Assembly: GCF_024713945.1 (NCBI RefSeq)
Contig: NC_134686.1
Location: forward strand, 1,884,001 to 1,948,000
Source: Dermatophagoides farinae
Taxonomy: Eukaryota; Arthropoda; Arachnida; Sarcoptiformes; Pyroglyphidae
Direction of reading: 5' to 3'
DNA: 64,000 nt
Made by a program: the position numbers and the translations under genes. The first letter of the stretch is position 1, and every line of letters begins with the position of its first letter. The notes beneath the pieces are model-generated. The model was not told where the DNA came from and searched no databases. It saw only the letters and a list, made by a program, of their open reading frames with translations. This document shows positions 13,201 to 27,372 of this stretch, piece after piece.

Positions 13201-14797
13201 TATATATTCACAGAAAAATTTATTTTTCGGCCAATTCTTCCGTTTTTTTTCACTCAAAAATTTTTTTTCCAATGTTGTGTTGTACGCAAACTCATTACAT
13301 GTTTGTCGCTCCCATTTTTTTTTCTCTTCATTTCATTCCAATTCCAATTCCAATTCTATGCTCTCTCTCTCTCTCTCACACGCTAAAAGCGTGTAAAGAA
13401 TCGTAGCTTTGCGTTTGCGTACCATCGCTTTACGTTATTATTGTGTGTGTGTGTGTAATTTATATTTCCATGTATGTTTATATGTTCCAACATAAGTATA
13501 TTTCTGATGGAGCAACATGAAACTAAAAACCAAAGAAATGTTATTGCTATAATAACCATAATAATAATGATGATGATGATGATGATGAACAATGGTTAAA
13601 TGTCTATGAGTGTGTCCAATAGTCTCTATTTTTTTTTGTTCAAAAAAAAAAAAATGTTTTCTTCTTGTTCTTATTTCGTTTCCTAGGCTTTTTTTTGGTT
13701 TAATTTTTCGTTGTTGTTGTTGTTGTTTTGCTTCAAAAAAAAACAAAACAAAAATAATCTCAAATTTCAAAAACAATTTGAAAATCAAAATGATGATGAT
13801 GATGATGATGATGATGTTTTATTTCGATTGCCTTGAATCAATTTTTATGATTTATGATGATTCTTTAATATTCTGGATGGATTGAACACATACACACACA
13901 CACATACACGTATTGAACAAACAAAAAAAAGTTCCAGAATCATCAGATAGAAAAACAAAATCAATTTACCTAATTAGTTTTTTCCAATCATCATGATGAT
14001 GATGATGATGATGATGATGAAGTTCATGTTTTAGTTGCTTGAATTTCATTGTCGCCAATGATTATTATTGTTGTTGTTGTATTGTTGATTGGATAGCAAC
14101 AGTTTATTCATCATCATCATCGAAATCAATTTTTTTTTCTCTGTTTTATAACCTAGAAACAACAACATTTCGTTTTTAAAATTATTGGATAATTTACAAT
14201 CAATCAAGCACGTACGTGAATAGTGATGATGATGATGATGATGATGTTATTTTCCAGGAATATAATATAAATGTGCTTGGTTGTATAATGAGAAAAGAGA
14301 ACATTGTTTACATTTCCTATTAATGTTTGATGATGATGATGATGACGATGATGATTTGAATCAATGTTCACTATGTCGACATTAGTTAGTTTGGTTATGA
14401 TTTTTTTTTCTCGGTCTGTTTTATTTCAGAATTTTATCCATCCTTACATACACACCGAGATAGAATACTTATTTTCCCGTTTTATGTGTTTTTCACTCTC
14501 TCTCTTTTAAATGTTTTGTTTTTATTTTTGAAATGAATCTTTTTCGTTTTTCAGAATCGACTGTGTGTGTGTGTGTGTGTGTTTCTTGTTTTTAGAAGAA
14601 TTAAAGAATTTTCACCCACTGTTGTGTGGTGAAAATGATTCCACTGTTAAAACCAAAAACAGAAATTTGGGGAAAAAAAATGCTGAAAACATAAACAAAT
14701 CATCATCATCATCATCACCAGTTTTTTGTGTGTGTGTGTGTTGGTTAAACACAATTTCTGTTTCCTCGTGTTTTTGTTACACCCTTATTTTAAAGTA

Positions 14798-14800
<3 letters not shown>

Positions 14801-14840
<40 letters not shown>
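14801..14840. repeat. AG dinucleotide microsatellite (20 units)
   Basis: Forty bases of perfect ag repeat, the longest AG tract in the window. Confidence 0.95.
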
Positions 14841-14843
<3 letters not shown>

Positions 14844-14943
14844 CATCCATCCATTTAAATTAAAGTGAAAATGAATTTTCCATAATTATTTGAACATTTT
14901 AATTCAATTTCAATGAACACACGTAGATGGTGATCAATGTGCT

Positions 14944-14974
<31 letters not shown>

Positions 14975-16253
14975 CATGTAATGTAATTAATGTCGTCCAT
15001 TTTATTTTCTGGCCATTATTTTTCTGTGTAGAAGACGACGATGAAAAAAATTCTCAATCTACCTGGATTTTCTTTTTTTTCCCATTATTTTAATTATTAT
15101 AACATTTTGGTTCACATTGTGTGTGTGTACGAGTGTGTTCCATAAAAAAAACTGTGCATGTTTGTCATTGTATATCCACTTTTTTGTATGCGTTTTATAA
15201 TATTGCCATTCTTAATTATTCTTGGCATTTTTTTTTCATCTGAAACCTTATTATTATTATTATTATGAATATATAATGTGTTTTCCAATACGATTATCAA
15301 TTCATGTTGTGGTGGTGGTGATGGTGGTTGTTGTTGTTTTTCATCCAAATATCGATTTTCTTTTCATTTAAATTGAAAATCTCTTCTTAAAAATACATTT
15401 CATAGGATTCATCGTTCGTTGTTTGGATTCAAAACCGTAGTTGTATGTTTTTTTTGTGTGTGTGTGTGGTGAACATCTCGATCTCGATGAACCATTGATC
15501 GATAATTTACTTTTGTTCTGGAACAGTCAACAATCATCAATACAATTCACATTTGAAAGTTTTGAGATATTCAGTTCATGAACTCTATTTATATGTGTGT
15601 GTGTCTGTGTGGAAAAACATTAGTACAATATACAGTATAGAAAAAAAACGAATGTGTTTGCACCCAACAACAACAACGACGAAAAAAAAATCCATATATT
15701 AATATAGCTAGTAATTTCACTATATCACGTTAACGTTAATCGATCCAAACGATCCCATTTCATTTTCTCTGTGTTCGTATGCGTACGTATTTCACGTGTT
15801 TGCTTATTGTTGAAATGTTTATTCCTGATTCGATTCCCGTTTTTTTTTATGATGATGAATCATTTTTTTCTATTTTTTTTCTTTTCTGTGAACACGTTTT
15901 TTTTCTGCACTGAAACTGTAGTATTTTCTGATATGTGACCGTTTTAATTTTTTTTTTTTACAGTCATCTGAATCTTTTTTTTGTTACCTTTTATTTCTGT
16001 TATTATTAACCTCGCTTGTTTTGGTTTCGGTTCGTAGATCGATAAATAAGTAGACGAATGACAGCTGTTGTTGTTTTTGTTGAAAATATGACATTCATTC
16101 ATTGTACACACACGCACACACGTGCACGCTTTTCCATCAAATTTTTTTTTGTTTTGTTTTTCGCGTGCAAACAAATCGACCTTTGCCCTTGCCGACAGTA
16201 ATAACAACATGAAAAACAGCCGATAGTATCAGGCTATTTAGATATAATATATA

Positions 16254-16258
<5 letters not shown>

Positions 16259-16303
<45 letters not shown>
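16259..16303. repeat. GT dinucleotide microsatellite
   Basis: About 45 bases of uninterrupted gt lying about 300 bp upstream of the probable ELAV 5' UTR exon. Confidence 0.95.
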
Positions 16304-16304
<1 letters not shown>

Positions 16305-16597
16305 TAACTGAATTGTTTGTATAACATCATCATCAACAATCATCATTTCAATGAAAATATCGAAATCAAATCGTGAACTTTAACATACGACATCTGGTGT
16401 ATGATGTTAATTTCCGTTTAAATTAATAGTTTTTTTCCATTCATTTATTCAGTTAGATTAAATCTGTGTCATTCATTTATTCATTCGTTTTTCTCTGCTA
16501 TACGGATGTTTTTATCAATGATTATTATTAACTTTTACCGTTATATATCAAGATTCATTTTCTAATTTTTTTTCATTATTTTTTTTTCTCTAAACAG

Positions 16598-16851
16598 AAT
16601 CCAGAATTCACAAGTTTTTACACGTCCACATTTTGTAAAAACCAACAAGCAAGCGAACAAGCTTATTTCCGTTCCATTCAAAAATTAAAAATTTCAATAC
16701 ATAAATACTCTAGTCATCATCAACATATATTAAACCGACAGCTACAAAAATATTCCATTCACATTTTTTTTCTCTTGTTCTCTTTCACTACCTCTGGAAA
16801 TTCTCATTTTTTTTGTCTTGTTTTGTTTCGATTATCATCATTATTATATAA
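16598..16851 (+). other. Probable 5' UTR part of the ELAV-family first coding exon
   Basis: A polypyrimidine tract and acceptor (ctctaaacag) end at 16597, and no coding frame precedes the ATG at 16852. The segment is AT-rich without open coding sense, as expected for leader sequence. Inferred from the splice signal only. Confidence 0.4.
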
Positions 16852-19162
<2,311 letters not shown>

Positions 19163-20419
19163 ATGAATGGTTGATGAATGAATCAAACAACAGAAGCAAG
19201 AAAAAAAAATTATCATAAAGATGTTACACACACTCTAGTCCATCCGTTTCAAAAAAAAAAATGTGTCTCTCTGTGTATGAAAGTTTCATCAAAACACACA
19301 CACACACATCACGACCATCATCCCTCACACCCTGTATCATCATAATTTATCATCATCATCATCGTCGTCGCTGAATATTTTCTTCATTACAACAACGACC
19401 AAAATATTATTCTTGGCATTTATTTTCAATTATTCATACAGTTTCATCATCATCTCGTAAATCAATATTGAGAGAGAGAGAGAGAGAGAGAGATTCATTT
19501 TCATTTTCAATTCAGAAAATTTGAATCTCGATTCTCAAGTGTTTATTTTTATTTTTTTTTGTTTGCTTTTTCTGGATTTCAAATTTTTCAATTTTCTCGA
19601 TCCTACACTTGAAAATATATGAAACAGACTGACGAAAATTTAATCCTTTTTTTCACGAAATTTTTTTTTTTATTTCCAATAACCAAAAAAAACAACAACA
19701 ACAACAACAAACCGACCATAATTCATCTAAAAATTTGATGATGATGATGATCACACCTCCATCACTACCACCGCTACCACCACTACAATTTGCATATCAA
19801 TTTTCATACACACATATGTCTAATCTATATTTTAAGAAAACGACAACAACAACTACAACAACTACAACAACAACAACAACAACAACAGAACTGGAATTGA
19901 AACGATTCTTTTAAATCTTTTTTCTACTTATATATTTATTATTATTATATTATCTATATTTTCAAGTTAAAACAAAACAAAAAACAAAAAACAGTATTTT
20001 GGAAACCAATATCATTGGCATAAGAAAACGATACGATATTGGATTTATTCGTTTTGTTTTTTTTTTGTCTCGCTGCTTTATATATATGATGATACGATGT
20101 TTGTGATGATTTGATCATTTGAAAAAAAAAATGTTGAACGTTGAACCAAAAAAAAAAAAAAAAAAAAAACAAAACAAAACGAAACAAAAAAAGTTGAATT
20201 ATTATTCTGATCGACCTTGATGTTTTTTTTTTTTTAAATATGAATTCATTCCATTTATTTATATATGCCATTTATAATTCTTATATATTCACACACCACC
20301 CACACATCCATACTACGCAAGCTACTCACTTGCTGACACACATACACACACACACACCGAATGATTCTAGTCTGATTTTATTTAGATCACAATTATGTTA
20401 TCATCATCATCGTCATCAA

Positions 20420-20457
<38 letters not shown>

Positions 20458-23400
20458 AAAAAAAAGGTGAGGGACCAACAAACACACAACAAAATTATTG
20501 ATTGATTCACAATCGATCTTTTAGTTGATTTTTTTTTCTCTGGTTTTCATTCGTTTGATTTCATCACCTACACACACACTTAATTTAATTTAATTTAATC
20601 ATCACCAGTATTGATCAATTCTTTGCACATTAATTATAATTTTTTTTCCATTGAAGGTAATAAACTAGTCAATTGAATATCATACACACACACACAACCA
20701 TTCACTCATTTATTTAAGGTAAATCTTAATTTTTTTTTGTTTCATTTAATAATCATTTGCATATTTATTCAGAATACAGAATGACATTACATTTACATTT
20801 TATTGAATTCATTGATTATGTATTTCTTTATTATTTATGGCCATTTAATTTCAATTTTAATCTTGATTTTTGATTTTGAATTTTGATTTTGATTGTCACA
20901 CACCATTATGATTATCATTATTGTATTTGATTTTATTGTGAGAAGAATAATTTCAAAATTTCCATGATTTTCGTTTTCATTTTTAAAAATTATTTGAATA
21001 ATGAAAAAATAACAACAATAATAATCCGTAGCTTTTTGTTTTGATTCTTGCTTTTTTTGAATTTTTTCCGTTTGTTTGTTGGTTTTTGAATAATTTTTTT
21101 TCTCAGTTTTTTTTCCACTTTCTCTCACTTGATTAATGCGCTCACACACACACACACCAGAAATACACTAGGACAGACATTGCAGCTATTCACACTATGA
21201 TCTCAATCATTCCAGTTCTTTTTTTTCCTTTCTTATCAATAATTTAATAAACCCCCTGCCTGATGATAAATTGAAAAATTTAATTTGATATTTCAACATC
21301 CACTACCACTAACACCACCATCATCAAACACTACCAGAATTTGAACAATATTCCAGCAAATCATACTGTATTTTTTTTGTCTGTTGTTTTACATATTGCA
21401 ATTACTGATTAACGATGAGAAGAAGAAAAAAAAACGAAAAAAACAGTGCCAAATAAACAACATATACCAGTAACAAGAACTTTACGTTTTTTTTTCGAGA
21501 GAGAGAGAAAGAAAGAATGAAAAAAAGGATTCATATCTGTGAAATATTTAATCATTGTGTGTGTGTGTGTGTACGACAGGTGAAAGTTTCAATCAATCAA
21601 TCAATCAATATATTGTTGATTGTCAATCGGCTAATTTTTTTTTTACTGAAACATCATTTGTTTCTCTTTCAATATATCATTGTTATGTTTGTATGTTTCA
21701 AACATTTAATTTTCAATATTCAATATTTTGTCATTGGAATTCAATACATACACACCATACACACACACACACACATTGAACATTGAACATCAATGGCATG
21801 TGTGTGTGAATTTAAAATGTTAAAAGTCAAATAATGTTTAATAGAATCGAATGAATGGACCGTTGATATCGAGTGCAATAATGTAGGAAAAAAATTTAAA
21901 GATTTTTGAACTGAACTGAACTAAACGACGGTCAAAAAGATGTTAATGTGTGTCATTGTTGATGGTACTACCATGGAAAGCGAAAAAAGAGCTAGAGAGA
22001 GAGAGAGAGAAAGAGAGTAAATGTTTAACGCACATCAACAAAAAAAAATTGCATAATAAATGACATTCCAAAATGTTCATCAACGACTATGAAGAAGAAG
22101 ATGATGATGGTGACAACCAACCAACAACAACAACAACAACAACAACAACAACGACGACGACGACAACAACAACCGAAAAGACATATTGCATTTTTTCCCT
22201 CTCTCTCTCTCTCTCTCTCACTCTCACTCTCTCAAAAAAAAATTCTTCTTTTCAAGAATCAATATTTGATATTTGATATTATTATTTGTAATAATGATGA
22301 CAAACATTTATATATTATTATTATTATATCATATATGACAAACAAAAACAAAAAACAAAACAAAAAAAACAAAATCATTGAAAGACTCAAAGATTCTATA
22401 TATTTATTTTTTGATACTATTGAATACTTGCAACAAAAAAAAATTCTTTATTCTTGAATCAACTATTTGCCATAATACACATACACATCCATACTATTTA
22501 CACAACACACACACACACACACACATATTTGATGTGTTTTGAAATTGAATCTTTGAAAATTCAAAGTAAAGAAGAAAAAAACATTTTGAACAACTTTTTT
22601 TTTCTTTTGCCGACTTGTCATAATCAATTGAATGGAAAATCCAAAAAAAAAAAAAAAAAAATTCTGCATCGTTTTTCTTTTGAAATTTTTTTTTTCGATC
22701 TCTTTTTTTTCTCACAAACAAAAACAAAAACAAAAAACGAAACTAAACCGACCAAATAACTAACGATGAGAAATTCTGTATTTAAAAACATTTTCATTCT
22801 GGATTGAAAAGGATAAAAATTCTGAACACAACAACAACAACAACAACAACAACGACAGAAGAATGGAAAAAATTTGAATACCAAAAAAAAAAAAAAAAAC
22901 AAAATCCACCAAATCATTCAGCTATAATTCGGTGAAATTCTTTATACCTAAATGATGATAATAAAAACAAATAATCCGCATATATTCACATTCACATTTA
23001 AGTAATGTGCTGCTTTTTATTTGAAAATTTTTTTCTTTACATTTTTTTCATTATTATTTTCATCCATATTTCATTTATTTATTCATTCATTCATTCATAT
23101 GATAATATATTAGCTTAATATCCATTATTATTATTATTATCGATTGATTTATATGATTGATTCAGTTGGACCAGTTTTTTTCGTTTATTCTTTATAATTC
23201 TGTAACCACTTTTACTTATTTATTTTAATGTTTTTCTTTTTTTCTGAACACAAACACCCACCCACACACACATACACCCACACACACACACACTGAATGA
23301 CAAATGTCTCTATCTATCTATTTCCGATTTTTATTATTATTATCATCATTATGATGATGTTTGTGTCCTAAAATCCATTCATATTTGAAATTCTAAACTT

Positions 23401-24106
23401 TATATATTTGAATTTGAGAATAAATTTTGCAAAAAAAAAAATGTTTCGATGATGATGCCCGACAAATGATCCATCCATCCATCCATCCATGTTGCTTGAT
23501 AGATAACAAGCATTAAAATTGGCTTATTATGTCCAATCCGTGGGTCGTGGATTAGAATATGAACGAATCAAAATTTTTGCGGAATTTACTCATTGAATTT
23601 CATTTTTTTGTGCATAAAAAATAATAAGAGATTAAATCTTTACAGAATAAATGTTTTCAATCAATCATTAAATTTCTATCATGTAAAAATGAAGAAAAAA
23701 AAAGAGAAAGAAAGTCGGAGAAAATACGAAGAAAAACATCAAACAAACGGAGGAAAAAAGATTCTTGGATGCAGTTGGATTCTAGAATGTGATATAGATT
23801 CAGATTCATTTATAGTGTGTTTTTGTTATCTGCAAATTATTTCATTCATAAATATAAAAGCTCTTTGTAAAGATAATTTTTTTGTTGTTTTTTCTTTTCT
23901 TTTTTTTTTAATCGAAACAAAAAAAAAACAAGAAAAAAGTGTTGGAAAAAAAAGAGAAAAAAAATATGCGTATAATGTGATGACATTTTCATTTCAATCA
24001 AAATTCCATTCGATTCTTCAGCCGTAAAAATTTATAATTCATATATACTGGCCCATCGTGCCACTGTTGACATCATTGCCATTTATTATTATTATTATTA
24101 TTATTA
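19163..24106. other. ELAV 3' UTR and convergent intergenic stretch before RAD23
   Basis: No exon supported. ELAV (plus) and RAD23 (minus) converge here. Repeats include AG near 19472-19490, CAA near 19690 and 20420-20454, TC near 22199-22218 and GT/CA throughout. Several AATAAA/AATAAT sites occur but I cannot assign cleavage sites. An ATT run (about 24081-24108) begins at the RAD23 stop codon. The segment 23480-23600 is poorer in repeats, with no frame recognised. Confidence 0.55.
20420..20454. repeat. AAC trinucleotide microsatellite
   Basis: About eleven uninterrupted aac units. In one frame it reads as poly-Gln, but no gene context supports coding. Confidence 0.9.
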
Positions 24107-25460
24107 TTAATCATCATATCCTTGTGATAGTAAAAAATTGGCCGCCATATTTTCATTTTTATCACAGGCGAAATACGCTTGTATGACAAGATATTCGGGA
24201 AAACCTAATGCTTTAAGCTGTTTTTGAAAAAAAATCAAAATTAGAATAGAATCAATTGAAATCAAATGACAAATTAATCTTACTCTATCAATGGCTTCTT
24301 TATCCTGTTCGGTCATATGAGCCGTACCAATCAGATTCATTAGATTTGGATTCGGTTGTTCTGAAGCACCATCGACAGCAGCAGCTGAAGCAGCAGCAGC
24401 AGCAGCACCGGTTCCACGGCCAGCCGTAGTCTGTTGAACTGATGATTCAATCGGTTCATTTAACATTTGTAAAAAGGCTTCCTGATTTTGGGTAATCAAT
24501 TCCAATAGACGTGGATTATTTTGGCTTATCTGTTGTATCATACTATTCAATAGATGTGGATTACTTTGAACCGTTTGTCTCATCGTACGAAACATTGGTT
24601 GATTACGTAGAAATTCAAATGGATTCGATTCCGAACCGGTATCGGATAATTCTGAACGTGAACTTCGATCTGATGATGCTGTAGCAGCTGCTAATGGAGC
24701 AGCATCAGCAGCAACAAAATCGGGTATACCCGATATCAAATATTCGACAGCACGATCAGGATTATTAAAACTAGCACGAAGTGCACGTTCAACTGAACTA
24801 CGATCATAGCCCATTTCCATAATCTGTGTTACCATTCGTTCATAATCTTCACCGACGACCACAGTGGATTCTGAAACATTTATATTAGGCATTGTACCGG
24901 CGGATTCAGTAGCTGTACTTTCTTTTGTTGTCGATGTAGTTGTTGTAGTTGTTTTTGTGGAAGTTTCAGGTTTTTTTGATTCTTTACTACTTTTTGCACC
25001 ATCATCAACAACATTGGCGACTGTCGAATCAGATTTTGATGATGTAGTGTTACTTGTTTCAGATGTTTTTGTTTCAGTTGTTGCTGCTGTTGTTGTTGTT
25101 GTCGTCGTTGTTGTTGATGACGACGATGATGATGATGATTGTTGTTGTGGCTGTTTTGGTTTGATAACCATAACTACAACAAATCTTGTTTCCTCAAATT
25201 TACAATCTTTAATGATTGAATCATCCAACAATACTTTGCCGGCATATATTAGTTTCAACCAATCGGCCATAAATTCTGATCCTTTTACTTGATGAATTTT
25301 TTCCTTCAATTTTCGTACCTAATTTTTATGATAAAAAAATGAAAAAACAAATTAATCCATTACAACAGAAAAAAAACTTTAAATCAAATCAAACCGTATC
25401 ATTTTCATCCATATCCACATCGAATGTTTCCTGTTGAAGTGTTTTGATGACGATCTTCAT
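24107..25460 (-). CDS. Rad23: RAD23: UBL-UBA proteasome shuttle and XPC partner
   Basis: Minus-strand exons 25460-25395, 25318-24284 and 24217-24107 give 403 residues, close to the usual length. The first 66-nt exon supplies [21 protein letters not shown], the start of the ubiquitin-like domain (1-77, with [12 protein letters not shown]). UBA1 is about 180-220 (ending EYLISGIP), the XPC-binding STI1-like domain about 254-311 (from [12 protein letters not shown]), and UBA2 about 358-400 ([20 protein letters not shown]). The UBL docks on the proteasome, the UBAs bind ubiquitin chains and the XPC-binding domain stabilises XPC in nucleotide excision repair. The 66-bp last intron has no in-frame stop, so an unspliced reading would insert about 22 residues; the gtaag/acag sites show it is an intron. 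The 78-180 linker is Ser/Thr-rich and microsatellite-derived. Confidence 0.96.
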
Positions 25461-27372
25461 CTTTGTAGTAATAAGCAGAATTAATATAATAAATTAATAG
25501 TCGTGGATGGCAATTTGATTTTACAGAGCCAAAAATTGAGCTTTATAAAATTCAATTTTATTCTCGAATTCAAATAATTAAAAAAAAAAAATATTCAATT
25601 ATTGTAAAAAAACGATCGATGGAAACAAAAAAAGAATTTTAAAAAAGACCAGCTTGAAAACCGAACACACGCACAAAGAGAAAAGAAAAAAAACATACAT
25701 ACAACACACACACGTAATGTGGTTATAGATGAGACTCAAGACTCGCGTGTCGGTGTGTGTGTGTGTGAGAGATGAATGAATAAGCATCTTGGTGGTATAG
25801 AGAGTGAAATAATTTAATGTGTGGGATATTAAAAAAAAATTCCAAAGACACGAGAGCCATCTGTTGTTGAAATTTTTCAAAAAAAAATATTGAAAAATTT
25901 AATCAACAAAAAAAAATATCAAAAAATTAAGACATCAGAATAATGTACAGCAAAATAATATTTAAAATAAAAATTGATTGATTTGATTTGAATATTAAAT
26001 CGATTAAACAATATAATTATTATTATACAAATACAAATTTGAAAATTCAAATTGGCCAAAAAAAAAAAAAGAAATTGAAAAAGAAAATGAAAAAGAAAAA
26101 ACAATTATATCAAGTAGTAATGAAAAAAAAACATCCACATTAACATTACAATATTATAACATTAATCATCATCATCATCATCATTATCATTATTAATTAA
26201 TTAATTAAAAATTATCATCAATTATCAGCTAATTAATCCACAGTGTGTGTGTATGTGTGTGTGCATGGAAAAAAAACATCAATTGAAAGTAGAAAATCAC
26301 AAAATTTGTTGTTGTTGTTGTTGTTGTTGGAATTGTTAATTTTGATTGATTTTTAATAACAAAAATGAAAACAATAAACAACTGGAAACAATTTCATAAT
26401 TTGATTTGATTTTTTTTTGCTGTTTTTGGTCAAGTTTTTGTTGTTGTTGTTACAATTACCGTTTGTGAAAAAAAAGGCACCCACAATTATCATCATCATT
26501 ATCATTATAATTAATTGAATTGATTACGTAATTAAATTTGGAATATATTTACGACAAAAAAAAACGAAAACAAAAATTATTCTGCAAGTGAATAGAAAAT
26601 GAATGGTGAAACCATAGAGTAAAAAAAAAACTAAATCTCTACACCCCCCTCCTACAATGATTGACAAAAACGAGAGACACACACACACACACGATAAATT
26701 ATATCTAATTATTTTCTAGCAATTTAAATACAAAAAAAAAATTAATTTTGATTAAATAAATATAAGTAAAACGAAAAAAAATAGCACATTATTCTCTGTT
26801 CCATAATAATAGATGAAATATGAGCAAATTTAAAGAAATTAGAATCATTACATTTTCTATTATGTAATCTATTATGAATGATGATAATAATAATTTTGAT
26901 TGATCCTAAACAAGTGATGAAACAAAAAAAAATGATTAAAGACTAGGTAAATTAATGATGATGATGATAATAAAAATAATAATAACAAATAGATATGATA
27001 CCCGCGATCTTCTTTTGGCATGCCAAAAGATTATAATTATAATAATATTTATAAATAAGCAGAAACATATTTTGTTGTTGTTGTTGTTGTTGAATCAATG
27101 AATAAATAGACATGGGTAGACGAGAAGAAGAAAAAAATCTTGATAATGATTGAATGATTGATGATGATCAGAATCAAAGCGAACCAAAAAAAAAAAATTG
27201 TGACCAGTGTTGTGTAATTAAAAAAAATTCTTCACACACACACACACACACACACTAAAACAGCAGCATTTCAATATAACTAATTATTATTATCGGATAT
27301 ATAAAGACCACCTTCACATATTTGATTTTTTTTTCTATTTTCTCTTGAATTATTGATGGTTAGAAATTTTCA
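25461..27372. other. RAD23 upstream region and transportin-1 3' flank
   Basis: No coding exon seen. It contains CA/GT and CAA/TTG tracts, TTAA-rich runs (about 26192-26220) and a 20-bp perfect palindrome at 27011-27030. On the minus strand the RAD23 promoter should lie just above 25460. A cagatggc motif (minus strand, about 25857-25864) about 400 bp upstream resembles the core at 2077-2084. Confidence 0.5.
27011..27030. repeat. 20-bp perfect palindrome
   Basis: The sequence tcttttggcatgccaaaaga equals its own reverse complement; the next pair outward mismatches. It lies about 340 nt past the transportin-1 stop on that gene's strand, with TA-rich sequence alongside. It could be a 3' UTR hairpin or a dimeric protein site. 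Confidence 0.7.

Larger units (their letters stand above)
10231..16597. other. Long non-coding stretch; probable 5' UTR intron of the ELAV-family gene
   Basis: No protein exon is supported. A strong donor (caa|gtaagttc, GT at 13053) follows a CAA-rich segment, and a good acceptor (ctctaaacag) ends at 16597, 255 nt before the ELAV start codon; together they could bound a 3.5-kb 5' UTR intron. Repeats include GA(20) at 14801-14840, a GT run at 16259-16303, many ATG/GAT runs (13.5-14.4 kb) and CCA repeats near 11862. The segment 11200-11650 is poorer in repeats but its overlapping frames do not look conserved. Confidence 0.5.

Noticed and set aside
24864-25292. 142-codon plus-strand frame inside RAD23
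   Set aside because: Antisense shadow of the RAD23 coding exon, whose UBL, UBA and XPC-binding domains are clear on the minus strand.
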